Source: Gari tellinella
Lineage: Eukaryota; Mollusca; Bivalvia; Cardiida; Psammobiidae
Assembly: GCA_922989275.2 (NCBI GenBank)
Contig: OV277866.1
Span: 76,854,328 to 76,918,327 of the forward strand
DNA: 64,000 bases
Reading direction: 5' to 3'
Shown: positions 11,010 through 22,606 of the stretch, piece after piece
Position numbering within the stretch: position 1 is the first letter of the stretch
Layout of the letters: every line of letters starts with the position of its first letter
Made by a program: the position numbers and the translations under genes
Notes under the pieces: generated by a model
What the model was told of the DNA's origin: nothing
Database searches by the model: none
What the model saw: the letters and a program-made list of their open reading frames with translations, nothing else

Positions 11010-12250
11010 TATATACTCGATGTAAGGCAGTGGAGGAGTTAACTACCAAATCAAAATACAATGTACATTGTTTTCCTGATAAGATTTAAAGTTAAATCCA
11101 CTTTTGTTTAACAGGATTATATTGCAAAAAGACAAATAGAGCAGACTCTGCTCAGATGACTCCTGCAGGTGTCATCTAATGTTGGTCTACACGGTTTACA
11201 AATTGTACTTCTCATGGGTACATACTTTGTAATGGACCAGTATACGGTACTCGCCGCTGGTATTCAATATCTTTACAAAACTCGGCATACTCATCGGTGT
11301 TACATGAAAGTTTGACCCTACGTTAAGAATCGACCCAGTTTGGAAATCGACCAAAGGTTTGTTGTAAGGAATAGAGCTCCTGTGTCATTTTTAGCGAAAT
11401 CGACTCAGTGTAGTTTTTAGCATTGAAAGTCGTCTAGGGGTCTTTTCTACTGAGAATATACCAATTGGTATATTAACGTAAAGAATCGTCACAAGATCTG
11501 TTAAAATTTAAAATCGACCCAATTATTTTTTATAACATCGATTATCGACTCTTTGTCTTTTGTTTTTAAAGTTACATGTTGACCCCTGGCTCTGTTTTAA
11601 AACGTTGAAAACCGACCAAAGGTTTGGTTTTAAGTTTGAACATCGAACCTAGGTCATTTTTTAACTGGGTCAAAGTTTTATGCAACACCTGCCGCTTTTA
11701 TCGACTGTTTTACGATTGTCAATTAATTAGAACACCACTACAGAATACTATCTTCTTACGATGCAGCTGCAAAACCAATCGTCTAGACGCGTGGTTGGTA
11801 GTAAACAATGGAGTGGAATGTTCTCCCCCGTGCACTGATGTCTTTAAAAAAAACTATTCCCTAACCTTGCAATAATGCCTCCAAACATTCCTAAATGGAT
11901 ACCGAGCTTGAAAAAATTAAGTAATTCTAGAAAACATAAGATTATTTTAGTTAGATAATGATTTGATTGATGGTTGTATATATTGAACATGATTTGTTTC
12001 TAAACCATTTTCGGGGTTTCGTTTAAGTGTATTAGTTGTGTGATTGTCTAAGGGCAATCAAACTCTTTAAACACTTCCAAAGTGATTGCGCGCAGTACTA
12101 AATGTTTCCTGTCTAAGAAAATAAATCATACGAAATGGGTCAACTGTAACTGTTGTACGTTGGAAACAATATTATAGTAAAGAGGAAGTTATTCTTGTCC
12201 CATAAACGCGTTTATACTACACGTGTAAATACCCTACGACCAGTGCAAAC
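11010..12250. other. No gene seen; short diverged repeats
   Basis: No recognisable coding region. ATCGACC-type motifs recur between 11325 and 11640, and GACCAAAGGTTTG occurs twice (about 11350 and 11618). An open frame at 11624-11875 has no known motif and is probably chance. Confidence 0.45.
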
Positions 12251-12254
12251 AGTT

Positions 12255-12493
12255 AAAAACCTTTCCCCCATGGACGCTCCTTTTAGCGGGTATGATTTAT
12301 TCCTCCCCTAAAACAATGTTCAATTTTAATCAGTCATGAATATATAGTAACTGGAACATTTTCTTTATTGTAGCACATGAAAGCTTAAAGCGGGTTGAAA
12401 GTAAAGCCAATTGCGCATTCTGCTTTACTTTCAACCTGCTTTAGTGGTGACCCAATTTCAATTCTAGAAATAGGCTATCAGGTAAAGGGTTAA
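12255..12493 (-). mobile_element. MITE family D, minus orientation
   Basis: Right end GGTAAAGGGTTAA at 12481-12493. The core CTTAAAGCGGGTTGAAAGTA and TACTTTCAACCTGC is partly shortened. The left end is degenerate (AACCTTTCCCCCATGG). Confidence 0.7.
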
Positions 12494-13029
12494 ATAATAT
12501 GGCATTGAAAGGATAACAAACCACATTAATTGTTGGACGTAGGGTGGTAAAATATGACATGTTATAGATATATGTATGCATTATAAAATGTACATTTGCA
12601 TGGCACACTTATCAAAACATAGCACAATAGTTAGCATGATAAATCAACAGACCATGTCAAAAACATTATACGATAAGGGTAGCACAAAAATAGTGAAAGT
12701 ATACTCTTACTTCCACTGTGGTTCTTATCATGTGTACTTCTTTTAGCTCGTGTGTACAGCATAATTTCTTTTCATTTATTGATCTATTGCTGTTTATTTC
12801 TACCAAACGGATTTCGTTTGTATCGTGCTATTATATTTGTATATTATTATGTACAAGTATAATACTTATAATTCAGATGTATATAACGGCTCAGGCAAAA
12901 TGATTTCCCTCAGCCGGGAAGAAACCCTTATGTAAACTGTGAAGAAACTGTATAACTAATAATGTTTTCCCGATTAAACAAAAACGAAATGCAATTGTCA
13001 TTGTATGTAGACTTATCTTAATTTCTACG

Positions 13030-13220
13030 ACATTGCTGTACAGGCGCGTCAATGGCGATGTGGTACATGTAGTGTACATGTGCTACAAATATGACGACCG
13101 TGGTTCGATCCCTGGTCTGAGAGGGTATGTTTCTGTATTAGAACATCCGGTAACATATTGGCTCCCTGGCGGGCAATTAAATCCCAATCCCCTACGTGAC
13201 AAGCGGGGATACTTACTACT
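13030..13220 (+). mobile_element. Possible tRNA-derived SINE
   Basis: A-box-like TGGCGATGTGG (about 13052) and B-box GGTTCGATCCC (about 13091) are about 40 bases apart. This is suggestive of a pol III promoter. No tail or target duplication was identified. Confidence 0.35.
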
Positions 13221-13237
13221 ATTTCATTAAACAAATA

Positions 13238-13545
13238 GGATACCATTTGGATTAACGGATGCTCCAGCCAGATTTAAGAGATCTATGGAAGTTTTGTATT
13301 GGAGACCTATATCTTCAAGAATGTCTCATATATTTGGACATCATCATTTTTTCTGAATCATTTGATGAACATCTGAAATACCTCGATTCAGTTTTCACTA
13401 CAGTTGAATACATTCAGAGGAATTTGCAATTAAAGACACGCGAAAGTGGACGTTTTAAACCGGAACTGACTTATATTTAGGACACAGTGTTTTTCAAAAC
13501 GGAATTGCCACCGACCCTAAAACTGGTCCTTTGCCAACAGTATAC
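13238..13545 (+). pseudogene. Ty3/gypsy reverse transcriptase fragment
   Basis: A ~100-codon relic of an LTR-retrotransposon RT. It contains IPFGLTDAPARF, matching the conserved PFGL.NAP motif. After a frameshift it has CLIYLDIIIFSESFDEHL, matching the catalytic YLDD box with one D codon missing. Then comes GHSVFQNGIATDPK-type sequence after another break. No LTRs, gag or integrase are visible nearby, so it is an isolated fragment. The loss of one catalytic aspartate and two frame changes rule out function. Confidence 0.8.
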
Positions 13546-13559
13546 CTGTATAAAATACA

Positions 13560-13735
13560 CGTTTCCTATGTAAACAGGGAAGAAACAGCTCAGAGGGCTC
13601 CCAAAGGAGAATTCTGAACAGGGTCTTCATTGTGTGTCGTATCATAATACATTGACAATAAACAGCCTTCAATAGTCAAACATCGACAAGCCCTGGAATA
13701 GCTCATTTAAATGTTTTTGATTTTCCTAACGTGAA
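13560..13735 (+). mobile_element. Family C relic
   Basis: CAGAGGGCTCCCAAAGGAG, CAGGGTCTTCATTGTGTGTC and CATTGACAATAAACAGCC match the centre and right part of family C. The left end is lost. Confidence 0.5.
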
Positions 13736-13744
13736 AGTAATCCT

Positions 13745-13955
13745 TTAACCCTTTAATAATCAAATTTATCGTGTTGTGTTTACCCATTCACCTCCATGTT
13801 GTAGTCTGCTTCAATATTGTTGTCTGCAATATCGTTTAAAAGTTGGATTTAAGGCTGTATTTCTGATGTCATTTTAAAACAGATGACAAACAGTTTTGAT
13901 CCTGATCAGACGCCGCGTTACGCGGCGTCTGATCAGGATCAAAACTGTTGGTAGT
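13745..13955 (+). mobile_element. MITE family F, right end lost
   Basis: Starts TTAACCCTTTAATAATC. It contains GTCTGCTTCAATATTGTTGT and a complete hairpin (CAGTTTTGATCCTGATCAGA, CGCCGCGTTACGCGGCG and complement). No TTAA is seen after the hairpin. Confidence 0.65.
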
Positions 13956-13967
13956 TGGGTTTTAAGA

Positions 13968-14075
13968 CATTGCAATGGGGCCCTACCGATATACAGAGTT
14001 ACCCCGCATGGAAAGTGTGATAAGAGTAGCGCCCCCTGAATGAGCGGTTGTTTCCGGTTCAATAGTGAAGTACAC
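13968..14075. repeat. Unclassified repeat, inverted copy at 16378-16470
   Basis: GGGGCCCTACCGATATACAG and GCGGTTGTTTCCGGT reappear as complements in GATAACTCTGTAATGCGGTA, GGGCCCC and ACCGGAAACAACC near 16385-16460. Divergence is substantial. Confidence 0.4.
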
Positions 14076-14344
14076 ATAGTATCGAAAATCCTTTATCCTC
14101 AAACACGAATTTGAGGAGATCGTCTGCTTGTTAGTGTAGAGCTTATATTATATACAGTAGAACCTGGCTATAAATTATTGAAAGCGCAATCTCTCATATT
14201 GTTCAAAAATAGAATTAAGACATGCATTTACTTTACCTACAATAAAACTTACAAAAACTTCCATAGATATACCGTTCTATGCATATCATTTATTCATATG
14301 TTTATCAAAATAAGTCATCAATCTGCATCTCAATAAATATGTTA

Positions 14345-14444
14345 TACCTCCCAGCAGATGATAGCTTAAAGCAGAATGTACCTTAACCTGCCTTAAGGGG
14401 TCGCCTATCTTCAAAACTAATACCATCTATTGGGTAAAGGGTTA
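14345..14444 (+). mobile_element. Family D fragment
   Basis: TAGCTTAAAGCAGAATGTAC, CTGCCTTAAGG and GGGTAAAGGGTTAA mark the second half of a D element. Confidence 0.5.
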
Positions 14445-14950
14445 AACCCCGTTACATGGATGTGTCATAGCACATTCTGGTTGCTGTTAATCAACCATAA
14501 ACCCTACCCGCTATGAATACCTATCATTTAATTTATTACTTTAGCTGATTAAATAAGGAACAATACCGTAGGAATGATCAATTATGCTAATAGCATGATA
14601 AGGGTTAATATTTTTAAAAAAAATACTGCCTACTTTCTTGATAAAAGTTTAGAACATGATATCAATTTTGACTTAAAACATATATGAGTGTGAAACAGTT
14701 CTACCCCTGATCAGCCTGTTAGTATATATGCTGCATCTTATCTGGTTCCAAACTTTTTTATAAATGATAGTGTTTTAAGCCTATTATAATTAGTGAACTG
14801 GTAAAAGATCAACAGAAATAAAGTTTTAATCTACTAAAATGATGGAATACATGCTTTACTTTCAACATTGAGTTTTCAATAGAGTACACATTTAATGATA
14901 GGAGAGGGGTTCTAAAGTATTTATGTTGTTAAAACGGTATGTATTTCCTA

Positions 14951-15166
14951 TTAACCCTTTAAATACGCCTTTGGTTTATGCCTCCATTGAAGGAAAGAGT
15001 TCTAATTCAAAGTTTTTATTAGCATGAATGTGCAACATTAAACACATTGAATATCCTAGCAGATGGTAGCTTAAAGCAAGCTGAAAGTAAAGTAGCATGT
15101 ACTTTTCAATCTACCTTTAATGGACACCTGTCGTTCCAGGTAGGAACAGGCGATCGGGTAATGGGT
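14951..15166 (-). mobile_element. Family D, degraded
   Basis: TTAACCCTTTAAATACGCC at the left and GGTAATGGGTT at the right. The core has GCTTAAAGCAAGCTGAAAGT with a damaged opposite arm. Confidence 0.55.
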
Positions 15167-15173
15167 TTACCCA

Positions 15174-15421
15174 TTACCTAAACCAATTACCCCACAGCCC
15201 GTGTTAAGTATTGAATATAGGTCACCTCTTAAAGCAGGTTGAAAGTAAAACATAATGCGCCTTAAGGTGCACCCTGCTTTACTTTAATCCTGGCACCACC
15301 CACTACGACATAAAATATCACCTATGTTTCATAATTATGAGTGCATGAAGAGGATTTAGTTGCTTATGAAGGTGGAATTCATTAAAGGAGTAAAAGGCAT
15401 AATGATGGGGGTAATGGGTTA
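15174..15421 (+). mobile_element. Family D, degraded, adjacent to previous copy
   Basis: AATTACCCCACAGCC at the left and GGGTAATGGGTTAA at the right. The core is CTTAAAGCAGGTTGAAAGTA with GCCTTAAGGTGCACC. The two D copies lie head to head with only a few bases between. Confidence 0.6.
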
Positions 15422-15429
15422 AGCTTTTG

Positions 15430-16690
15430 CACTTGAAGGAGCGCGTGGTATAGGAGATAAAAATTTATTCCCCACATGAATAACAATGTGGATCCTCTAT
15501 ATAAAAAAAAATAGTTTGGTGTGTTTTGATTCCAGCCTGTGTACCCAAGACTTAAGCTTCCGTTTTATGGCTTGTCATAGCAGAGATGACTCTTACATGT
15601 ATGGGACAGCAGCTGCACCCCAGTGGGGGGTCAGTATACAATTCGATTTCTAGCTAATTGGTTACTTCCTGTTGTTAGTTGTGATGATGCTTTGCGCTTT
15701 ATGGCCCCTGGGCAGAAAGCCTTGAGAGGTGAAATCCATGTGCGCTATGAGCATGACAGGCTGAACTATTTCTATGAAATTTCTGTCAACTAAAATCTGA
15801 TGGTATATAATGAACAAACAAAATATACATTTTTGAAGAAACTGTTTACCATTCAACATATTTTAAAAGATCAGTTTAACCCTTTGCCTAATGAATATTC
15901 ATGTCATTATTAATAACTGAATAATACAAAGTCTATGTTTAATACCGGTAATGTCTTAATAAATATCCCCTTTTTCATCTGTAATAGGCAGCATTTATAG
16001 ACCTATAATGTCATTTAAGAACTAGAGAGGACAGTCATTGATTATAGAGACTGTTCCTATATAGTAACCATCTGATCAGGATCTACTTTTAATCCATGTT
16101 AACCTTCTTTTACCGAGGTGAAACCCCGTGTCTGTTAAGTATGTTAAAAGTCAGCTTCTTTGTTATATAGAAAAAGTATGACCAGTGCTACTTTCGGTTT
16201 GCTAAAAACGATGAAATAAATATATAACCGTCGCATTTGACATTAAACAAAATTAATACATTAAAATACATAGGGATAAACGGGAGCTTGACTGCATATA
16301 GATATAGGTATAAAACTAATAAACCGCATTCGATCTATTCTTTTCCGAATCGTTTATGAGCGTTATCGACACCGTCTCAATACCGGAAACAACCTTTTCC
16401 TTATCAGGGGAGTTAACTCGTGATGAAAATTGGGATAACTCTGTAATGCGGTAGGGCCCCATTATGCCATATGGCTCTGTATCCTCACCGAGACCTTAGA
16501 TGAGGTCGAGCGAAGGTCGAGTGCATGGTCCAATTCAGAATGCAGCCGTATGTTCAATTGTTTCTAAGCATTTTGCAAATTAAATCTTAATGAGACTTCC
16601 TCGAGTTGCCAACGGTTCTGAGAAGTTGTTTCTTGTTAGACAGTAAACACCTCTATATTACGAGGACTAAATTGTGTTATTTTTAAAGTG
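15430..16690. other. No gene seen
   Basis: AT-rich sequence without a supported gene. The minus open frame at 15662-15859 has no recognisable motif. The inverted copy of the 13968 repeat lies at 16378-16470. Confidence 0.45.
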
Positions 16691-16800
16691 ATCAAAACAG
16701 TTTCATGCTTAAAGCAGGGTGTGAGTAAAATTGAAAACCCCTGAAGGAGCTTTCTGTCTTACTGTCACATTGCTTTAAGCTGTCACTCGTCTTTTATACA
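16690..16800 (+). repeat. Family E palindrome
   Basis: GCTTAAAGCAGGGTGTGAGT and TGTCACATTGCTTTAAGC form the stem; CCCTGAAGGAGCTTTCTGTC is at the centre. Confidence 0.5.
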
Positions 16801-17146
16801 ATACATTAGAGGTTTTACTGTGATGATGTTGGTATAAATAGGAAGTGTGTTAGTCGTGTGAGTATACCACGAGATAAAGCACACATGGTGTCCCAACCTT
16901 GCCATTAATGATTAAACATATTTTAGCCAAATTCATCACACAATAGATCTTATTGAAAACGCCGTCGAGTTTCTGAGTGTTCTGAGAAGTATTTTATTAT
17001 TATGATAATGGTATAAACATGCATTTATAAAAGTCATTTGACTAAACCATGTGACAAGACATACATGGTGTCTGTTTCTTAAACATAAGCTTGTCAGTAA
17101 AGTATACTACAACCCCTCCCATACCCTCCCAAACTGTACCCCAACC

Positions 17147-17233
17147 CTACCCCCCCCCCCCCCACATACACACAAACGCTCAATTTGTTCTGGATTCGAC
17201 CCTGTATAGTGTAGTGTAGTGTAGTGTAGTGTA
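17147..17233 (+). repeat. Poly-C and GTGTA simple repeats
   Basis: A C-run at about 17150-17163 and five to six tandem GTGTA units at about 17207-17233. Confidence 0.8.
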
Positions 17234-17632
17234 ATATAGCGAAAATCACAATAAAATCGTTTATCGAAATGTTTACTTTCTTTCAGTTGACCTCTAAATG
17301 ACGTTGGCGTTTTCCTTAGAATTACTCAAGTTGTCCAGGGCCCAAGGGCTTCTAGACAATGAAAAGTTTTCTATTACAAATAGTTCGCAGATTATGGCCA
17401 ATTTGACCACAGAGCGACATTTGCCATTTTTGTACTTGCCTCAATGGCTTCTAAGGGTTACAGACAGACAAACACACAAACAGAGTGGACAAATCGAAAA
17501 CAATATGCCATCGATCTCCGATTTGGGGAACATAATGAGAGAAGTGCAAAATGATTCACACAAAGTCAAAATCTAGAGGAACATGGAGAGCACAGGTATA
17601 ATGGCATCGGAGTTCAGAGGTAAAACAGATAC

Positions 17633-17877
17633 ACTGGAGAAGACGTTAGTATTTCCCAATAAACGCGTTTCCGCAAAACTATTATTTCCCATGCAAACAG
17701 TTTGGAGCCAGATCAGACGCCGGCTAACCCGGCGTCTGACCAGGCTCCAAATTGTTTGCCAATCAGATTAACATGAATAGTCAAAATTGTCGAAAACTTG
17801 TCTTTTTTACATTTTATTTCTATGCGTTTGGGTTTCGTTTGCGTTTCAACGGGAAAGAATGCCGTTGTATCCACTGT
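17633..17877 (+). mobile_element. MITE family A
   Basis: TA-flanked, with left TIR CACTGGAGAAGACGTTAGTA and right CCACTG. The core GATCAGACGCCGGCTAACCC carries two changes in its loop-proximal stem. Confidence 0.85.
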
Positions 17878-17940
17878 ACAGTGGGGGACACGCTTTTGTT
17901 TCCGCTTAAACGAATGCGAAGCAAACGCAATGTAACAACA
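17878..17940 (-). mobile_element. Family A fragment abutting the previous copy
   Basis: ACAGTGGGGGACACGC, then TTCCGCTTAAACGAATGCG and GCAAACGCAATG, resemble the minus-strand left end of A. The element then stops. Confidence 0.5.
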
Positions 17941-17969
17941 TTAGAAAAAGACAGGTATTTGAAAATGGT

Positions 17970-18125
17970 ATAGAGGATAATTGGGTTTTTTTCAGTATAA
18001 GATAGAAATTTAATCCATAGAGTGAACATCAGACGTTATATTTTCACGAGTGAAAATATAACAGTCTGATGTTCACGAAATGGATTAAATTCGATCTTAT
18101 ACTGAAAAAATACAATTATTCTATT
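17970..18125. repeat. Near-perfect ~150-bp palindrome
   Basis: TTTTTTCAGTATAAGATAGA and ATTTAATCCATAGAGTGAAC pair with their complements across a centre at ATTTTCACGAGTGAAAAT. It has a foldback MITE form. TATTTATTTATGCTTTT just outside recurs inverted near 18484-18500. Confidence 0.75.
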
Positions 18126-18420
18126 TATTTATGCTTTTAAGCCATTTTTTAAACGAAATTGTTCGACAATTGTGAAAGCGAAAGTACATGATTTACCCCG
18201 TGTTGAGCCCCAAGTTTACATCGAACACATTAACGAAACAGTTTCCCGTACGATGACGTCACTTATTTATTGATTTTACGTCATCCGAATTACGTCGTTG
18301 CTCCTGATTTGGGATTCGTGTTCTTCCGTTGAGTGGTTCGCGACAAATCGGACTGCCGGAATTTAACGATAAGACACGATTGACTACGATTTTTGGGGAG
18401 CCCTACGGGGAAAACGGCGA

Positions 18421-18480
18421 TTGGTGATAATCCACTGCAGTGGATTACCAAGTGATAATCCACTGCTATTTTCCGGTAAT
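18421..18480. repeat. Short palindrome GATAATCCACTGCAGTGGAT
   Basis: GATAATCCACTGC occurs twice around CAGTGGATTACC, giving alternative hairpins in a tract that is GC-richer than its surroundings. Confidence 0.5.
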
Positions 18481-18504
18481 CCACCGAAAAGCATAAATAA
18501 ATAT

Positions 18505-18625
18505 AGGATATTACATGAGTGTTCATAATTTATTGGATTTATTAAACAAGTCTTTTAGAAAACTTTTTAGTTTGATAAATCAAATGAATTATGAACACGA
18601 ATGTTATATTCTTTTTATAACATAA
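18505..18625. repeat. Palindrome around GTGTTCATAATTTATTGGAT
   Basis: GTGTTCATAATTTATT and TTGATAAATCAAATGAATTA with ATGAACAC pair over about 50 bases on each side. Confidence 0.6.
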
Positions 18626-19156
18626 CCTAAAGAAGATGATTCCATGTTTTTCGGCACTTATTTAACGCCGTCTTTGAAGTCAAGTGAATTTTAAGCGCTA
18701 AATAAGTATAAAGGATAAATTTGTTCAAATTGACTCCGTTCACTAGCATAATGTTTCTGTGATTATATGAATTAATAACAATTAAATGTAGATCTAGATA
18801 TAATATTGATAAATCAAACAAAAAATCTATAAATTGATTCTACATGAAGGAATGACTACGTTCGATATTGAACGCATTTTAATGACGTCATAAGTACACG
18901 ACGTCTTTGCATAGTTATATAACTAGTTATATATGACAAATAAACAACGGGTATTATTCAAAGCTCACGCCGTCTGTTATGTTATAAATTCGTTTATTTG
19001 AATCTGCGTGATAGTTTGGAGCCTCAATAAACTGGTCTTGGTTGGAACTATTTGTAATAGAAAAATATGTTTTTGCATAAAATTGATTGAATTGTTTTAG
19101 CATAGGGACGAATAAACCTCTCCTCATATGTATATATCTCTTTTTTTAATGTAAGC

Positions 19157-19373
19157 TTAACGTCTTCACTGTCATGACGTCATGAATTTTGAACAATTGT
19201 CGTCTGCGTTGATTATTCAAATTCAATGTTAAGGTTTTTTGTGTTAAGAACTATTGAAATGAGTGTCAAACAGTTTGAATCCTGATTAGACGCTGCGTTA
19301 CGTGGCGTCTAATCAGGAATCAAACTGTTTGCAAATTACCGTTGTTCTCGGGGTAAGGCAGTGAAGGGGTTAA
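19157..19373 (+). mobile_element. MITE family F, complete
   Basis: TTAA at 19157 and 19370. It contains TTCACTGTCATGACGTCATG, ATTGTCGTCTGC and the hairpin GATTAGACGCTGCGTTACGT. Right end GGCAGTGAAGGGG. Confidence 0.8.
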
Positions 19374-19392
19374 TCAGTCTGTAAATAGAGCT

Positions 19393-19510
19393 ATTAACCC
19401 GTTCACTGCCTTTCAACGAGAACAATAATTATTTGCAACGCGGCGTCTGGTCAGGATTCGAACTACGTCACATATGTTTTAATATATCTTAAGTCAAAAT
19501 ATCTTAAATG
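19393..19510 (-). mobile_element. Family F fragment, inverted relative to neighbour
   Basis: TTAACCCGTTCACTGCCTTT and AATTATTTGCAACGCGGCG mirror the right half of the copy ending at 19373. The two face each other across about 20 bases. Confidence 0.6.
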
Positions 19511-19647
19511 TAGATTTGAGATATAAAAGCAGAAGACATTTTTTTAAACTGTTGAGGTCATGACTGAGGTCAAACAATTATATTTCATTTACAAAGTCGG
19601 ATCAGTCATATCCTTTTCGGATCATTGTGTCTTACTTTAATCCTGCA

Positions 19648-19860
19648 TTAACCCTTATCCTGTGGTAATATCGTCTGCTTCAAAATTGTCGTCTGCAAAA
19701 TTTGTTAAATCTATATTTATACCATTTTTAAGTAAAGAATCCTAAAGACGAGTGTCAAACAGTTTGGATCCAGATCAGACGCCGCGTTACGCGGCGTCTG
19801 ATCTGTATACAGACTGTTTGCAAAAATCAGTCAAGTCGCGACCAGCAGGCAAAGGGTTAA
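19648..19860 (+). mobile_element. MITE family F, complete
   Basis: TTAA at 19648 and 19857. It carries AATATCGTCTGCTTCAAAAT and TTGTCGTCTGC, a module also present in B, then GAGTGTCAAACAGTTTGGAT and the hairpin GATCAGACGCCGCGTTACGC. Confidence 0.85.
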
Positions 19861-19964
19861 GGTGCCACCTGTCTAGTGCCTCTTACTTTCTTTTCGAAAG
19901 AATGTCCATTTAGAGAGTAAACTTTAACATATAGATAAACCTATACCTTATTTATCTTATGAAA

Positions 19965-20100
19965 CGTCGTGCGACAAAATATATATTGGCGTAAATCAAA
20001 TTCTAAAATTCTCAAATAGTATTTATTTCTCTATCTATTTCTGTCTTATGAAATCACCCCAAAATCGTCTTGAAAAGATAAGAGTAAAGGTTTGACTTTT
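19965..20100 (+). mobile_element. Family G fragment
   Basis: TATGAAACGTCGTGCGACAA, TTATTTCTCTATCTATTTCT and ATCGTCTTGAAAAGAT match the left half of G. Confidence 0.4.
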
Positions 20101-20616
20101 TGACTCTGTGGATCTAAAATCTCGTTGCAGACCAAAACGCTCAATTCATATCCTTTAAAAACTCGGAGAATTTAATCTGGATATGAATTCGTGTTCTGAG
20201 AGAGCTTTGTAGGAGCACATTTGTCTTGGAACACATTTATCTCACGAGGTGTGACCGATGTGCTCATAAACCTTCATATTTGCGACAAATAAGAAATGAG
20301 ACAATTGTGTTCGACACACAAAAGAAAGGACACTACAAGAACACATGTCTCACATTCCAGAAGATATCATAAATTCTTAAGGAATATTAAGCAGATCTTA
20401 AACAGCCACACAGCACTGGTGATGCAGAAACAGATAATGAAGCATCGGCTTACAAAAAGAGAAAACCGCACAAATTCCGTTCCAACTAAAAGGCCAACGA
20501 GAACAAAACAGATGATGTGCAAAAAGAATTGCTAAGTAGATTACATAAAACTGTCTTGGAAAAACGAACTGTGATGCATACAAATGCACTATGATGTCTG
20601 CGGTTATCGGAACACA

Positions 20617-21470
20617 TACAGGGTGTCTCATAATATGTGTTACCATTTCAAACGTTTGTCACTTTTTATTTCGGATAGCTATTACAAATAGAGAGATATC
20701 ATATTAAAGGTAAATGTTTAAACATTTAATCATACCAACCTTAACTAGGTAAATTGTAAAAAAAACCTAAAGTAATTGCTCCTAGAAAATAGTGTCAATT
20801 TACAGCGTATTCTATAATGACGTCAATTTTGACGTCGCAGTAGCTCCTTCGGCTAAACACAAAGTTTGTTATTGCGAAATTGCAGGATTCGCATGTGATG
20901 TTTCTCATTTCTAGTGAAAATGACAGACAGTGTGAGTTTTCCGCTGATGTTTGGTGCACTATGTAAACCCTCTCCTTTAGAAGATTCTCCCAAAAAAGTC
21001 CATAGGACCGAGATCCTGGGAATGGTGTGGGCAAATGTCGGAACTTTTGTTAAAGCTCAGACATTGGTTAAAATGACCGTCTTTCAGATGTTGGAGCACT
21101 GGAACTTTGTAGGGTATAAATTTGAAATCAAATATTAAAGCTCTGTACACACTATTAGTACTGGAAGTGTTTATATTGTCAGAAGGCACCTTTCCTACCG
21201 ACCGCTGTAGTGTGTTGTCAATAATTTGCTTCACCTTCAATACGATCTCATCGTTTTGACTGTTTCTGGAGTGCCCCTTGTTGTCCTGTCTCTGGTTCAA
21301 TACATTTCCATACTTCTTAAACTTTTTTAGAACTACATATATGTTATCTTGTAGCCTGGTAATGGTCTTACCTCCGGGATATAGTTTTCACATCTCTTGA
21401 GTTAAAAAATCACTGACTTGTTCTCATAATACAATTTTATTATGTCCTGACATTTTCCATTGACAGCACT
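20617..21470 (-). pseudogene. Mariner/IS630-like transposase relic
   Basis: Read on the minus strand, the start MSGHNKIV is near 21460. KKYGNVLNQRQDNKGHSRNS and FIPYKVPVLQHLKDGHFNQ follow (21300-21080). These match the linker and second helix-turn-helix region of mariner-like transposases, whose pattern is close to LHLHPYKIQ.VQELK. The DDE catalytic part is not recognisable: frames break repeatedly between 21000 and 20795. A candidate terminal repeat, TACAGGGTGTCTCATAATAT, lies at about 20617. No matching copy of that end was found on the other side, so the element is truncated. It is too decayed to have mobilised the TA-flanked MITEs here. Confidence 0.65.
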
Positions 21471-21625
21471 ATCTTGGAAAATAGCAACTTTTCATGACGT
21501 CATATACGACGTCATGACGTCAAAGTTTCCCCCTACTTTACGTTCAATTTAAAGCTTTCTGGTTATTTTGATATACATATATCTGTTTTGTTGAATACGA
21601 GCAAATGTTTGTAATGGCAACACAT

Positions 21626-21859
21626 ACAGTGGAGAAAACGTTATTCCTTTTACGCTGAAACTATTATGTCCTATGCAAACAGCTTAAAGCCAGATCAGAC
21701 GCCGGGTAACCCGGCGTCTGATCAGGCCCCAAACTGTTTGCCACTCAGATTAAAAAGAATAGTCAGAATTATCAAAATGTTGTCATTTTCTCCATTTTAG
21801 TGTGTTGCGTTTGCGTTTCGTTTCGTGTAACCGGGAAAGAATAACGTTTTCTCCACTGT
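21626..21859 (+). mobile_element. MITE family A
   Basis: TA-flanked and nearly complete. About 20 bases including CCCAATAAACG are lost near the left end (ATTCCTTTTACGCTG). The hairpin core GATCAGACGCCGGGTAACCC is intact. Confidence 0.85.
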
Positions 21860-21861
21860 AT

Positions 21862-22598
21862 TACCATTTATAACATAACATAATCTTTATTCGGCATAAA
21901 GTTGCACAACGCACATATATAGCCGTACATGTATATTGCAGTATTGTGAAAAAATAGATGTATATGACAAATTTAAATATATGTAAACCACATACATTAT
22001 GGGAAACAACCATTAATAATTCTTTCATAAGCATTTACAGAGAAAGAAAATATGGAACATCGTTTATACAATATTTACGAACCAAACTTAATTTATACAT
22101 ACAGTCAAACTTCGAAATCCCGAACTCGCATAAGTCAAACATGGTCGTATTTCAAAGCCAAAACGTGCACAAGTCACGTTTCAACTCTGAAATAAGGTTC
22201 TGCTCGACCCAAGCGTGGACAAATTTTATCTATACAAAAGCTGAATAAAATCGGTATACAGGTTTATATCTTTATTTGACTCTCATCATGATTTCAACAT
22301 ATAATACATATCACTTAATTTCCATTTACACAAAATCATGTCATTCATAAAAGAATTATAAGAGACTATATGTTTGATATTATTATCAGAATCCAGTTCA
22401 TTAACACTACTCATTAAAAGCTATATGCTACAGCTTTCATTTACATATTCTCAGATATATACAGCCTCTATCAATGATACGACCTAAAAAGAATATATAT
22501 TAATGGAACACTAAGAAGGATGAAAAGTTCAAGGAAATAAAAACAAATAAACAAATGGACTAATAGGACATTTAGATAAAAACATTAAAGAAACAGGT
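21862..22598 (-). other. Probable 3' end of the LINE, displaced by the PLE
   Basis: Read on the minus strand, this ends GCCGAATAAAGATTATGTTATG, like a non-LTR element tail with AATAAA and a short TTATG repeat. The body is AT-rich and non-coding. A family I fragment lies at 22101-22220. That this is the missing end of the minus-strand LINE starting at 29.3 kb is inference from position and orientation. Confidence 0.4.
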
Positions 22599-22606
22599 AG
22601 TTATAC

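Noticed and set aside
17298..17576. 92-codon plus-strand frame
   Set aside because: Sequence resembles dispersed non-coding repeats (GACAGACAAACAC tract inside) and has no protein motif.
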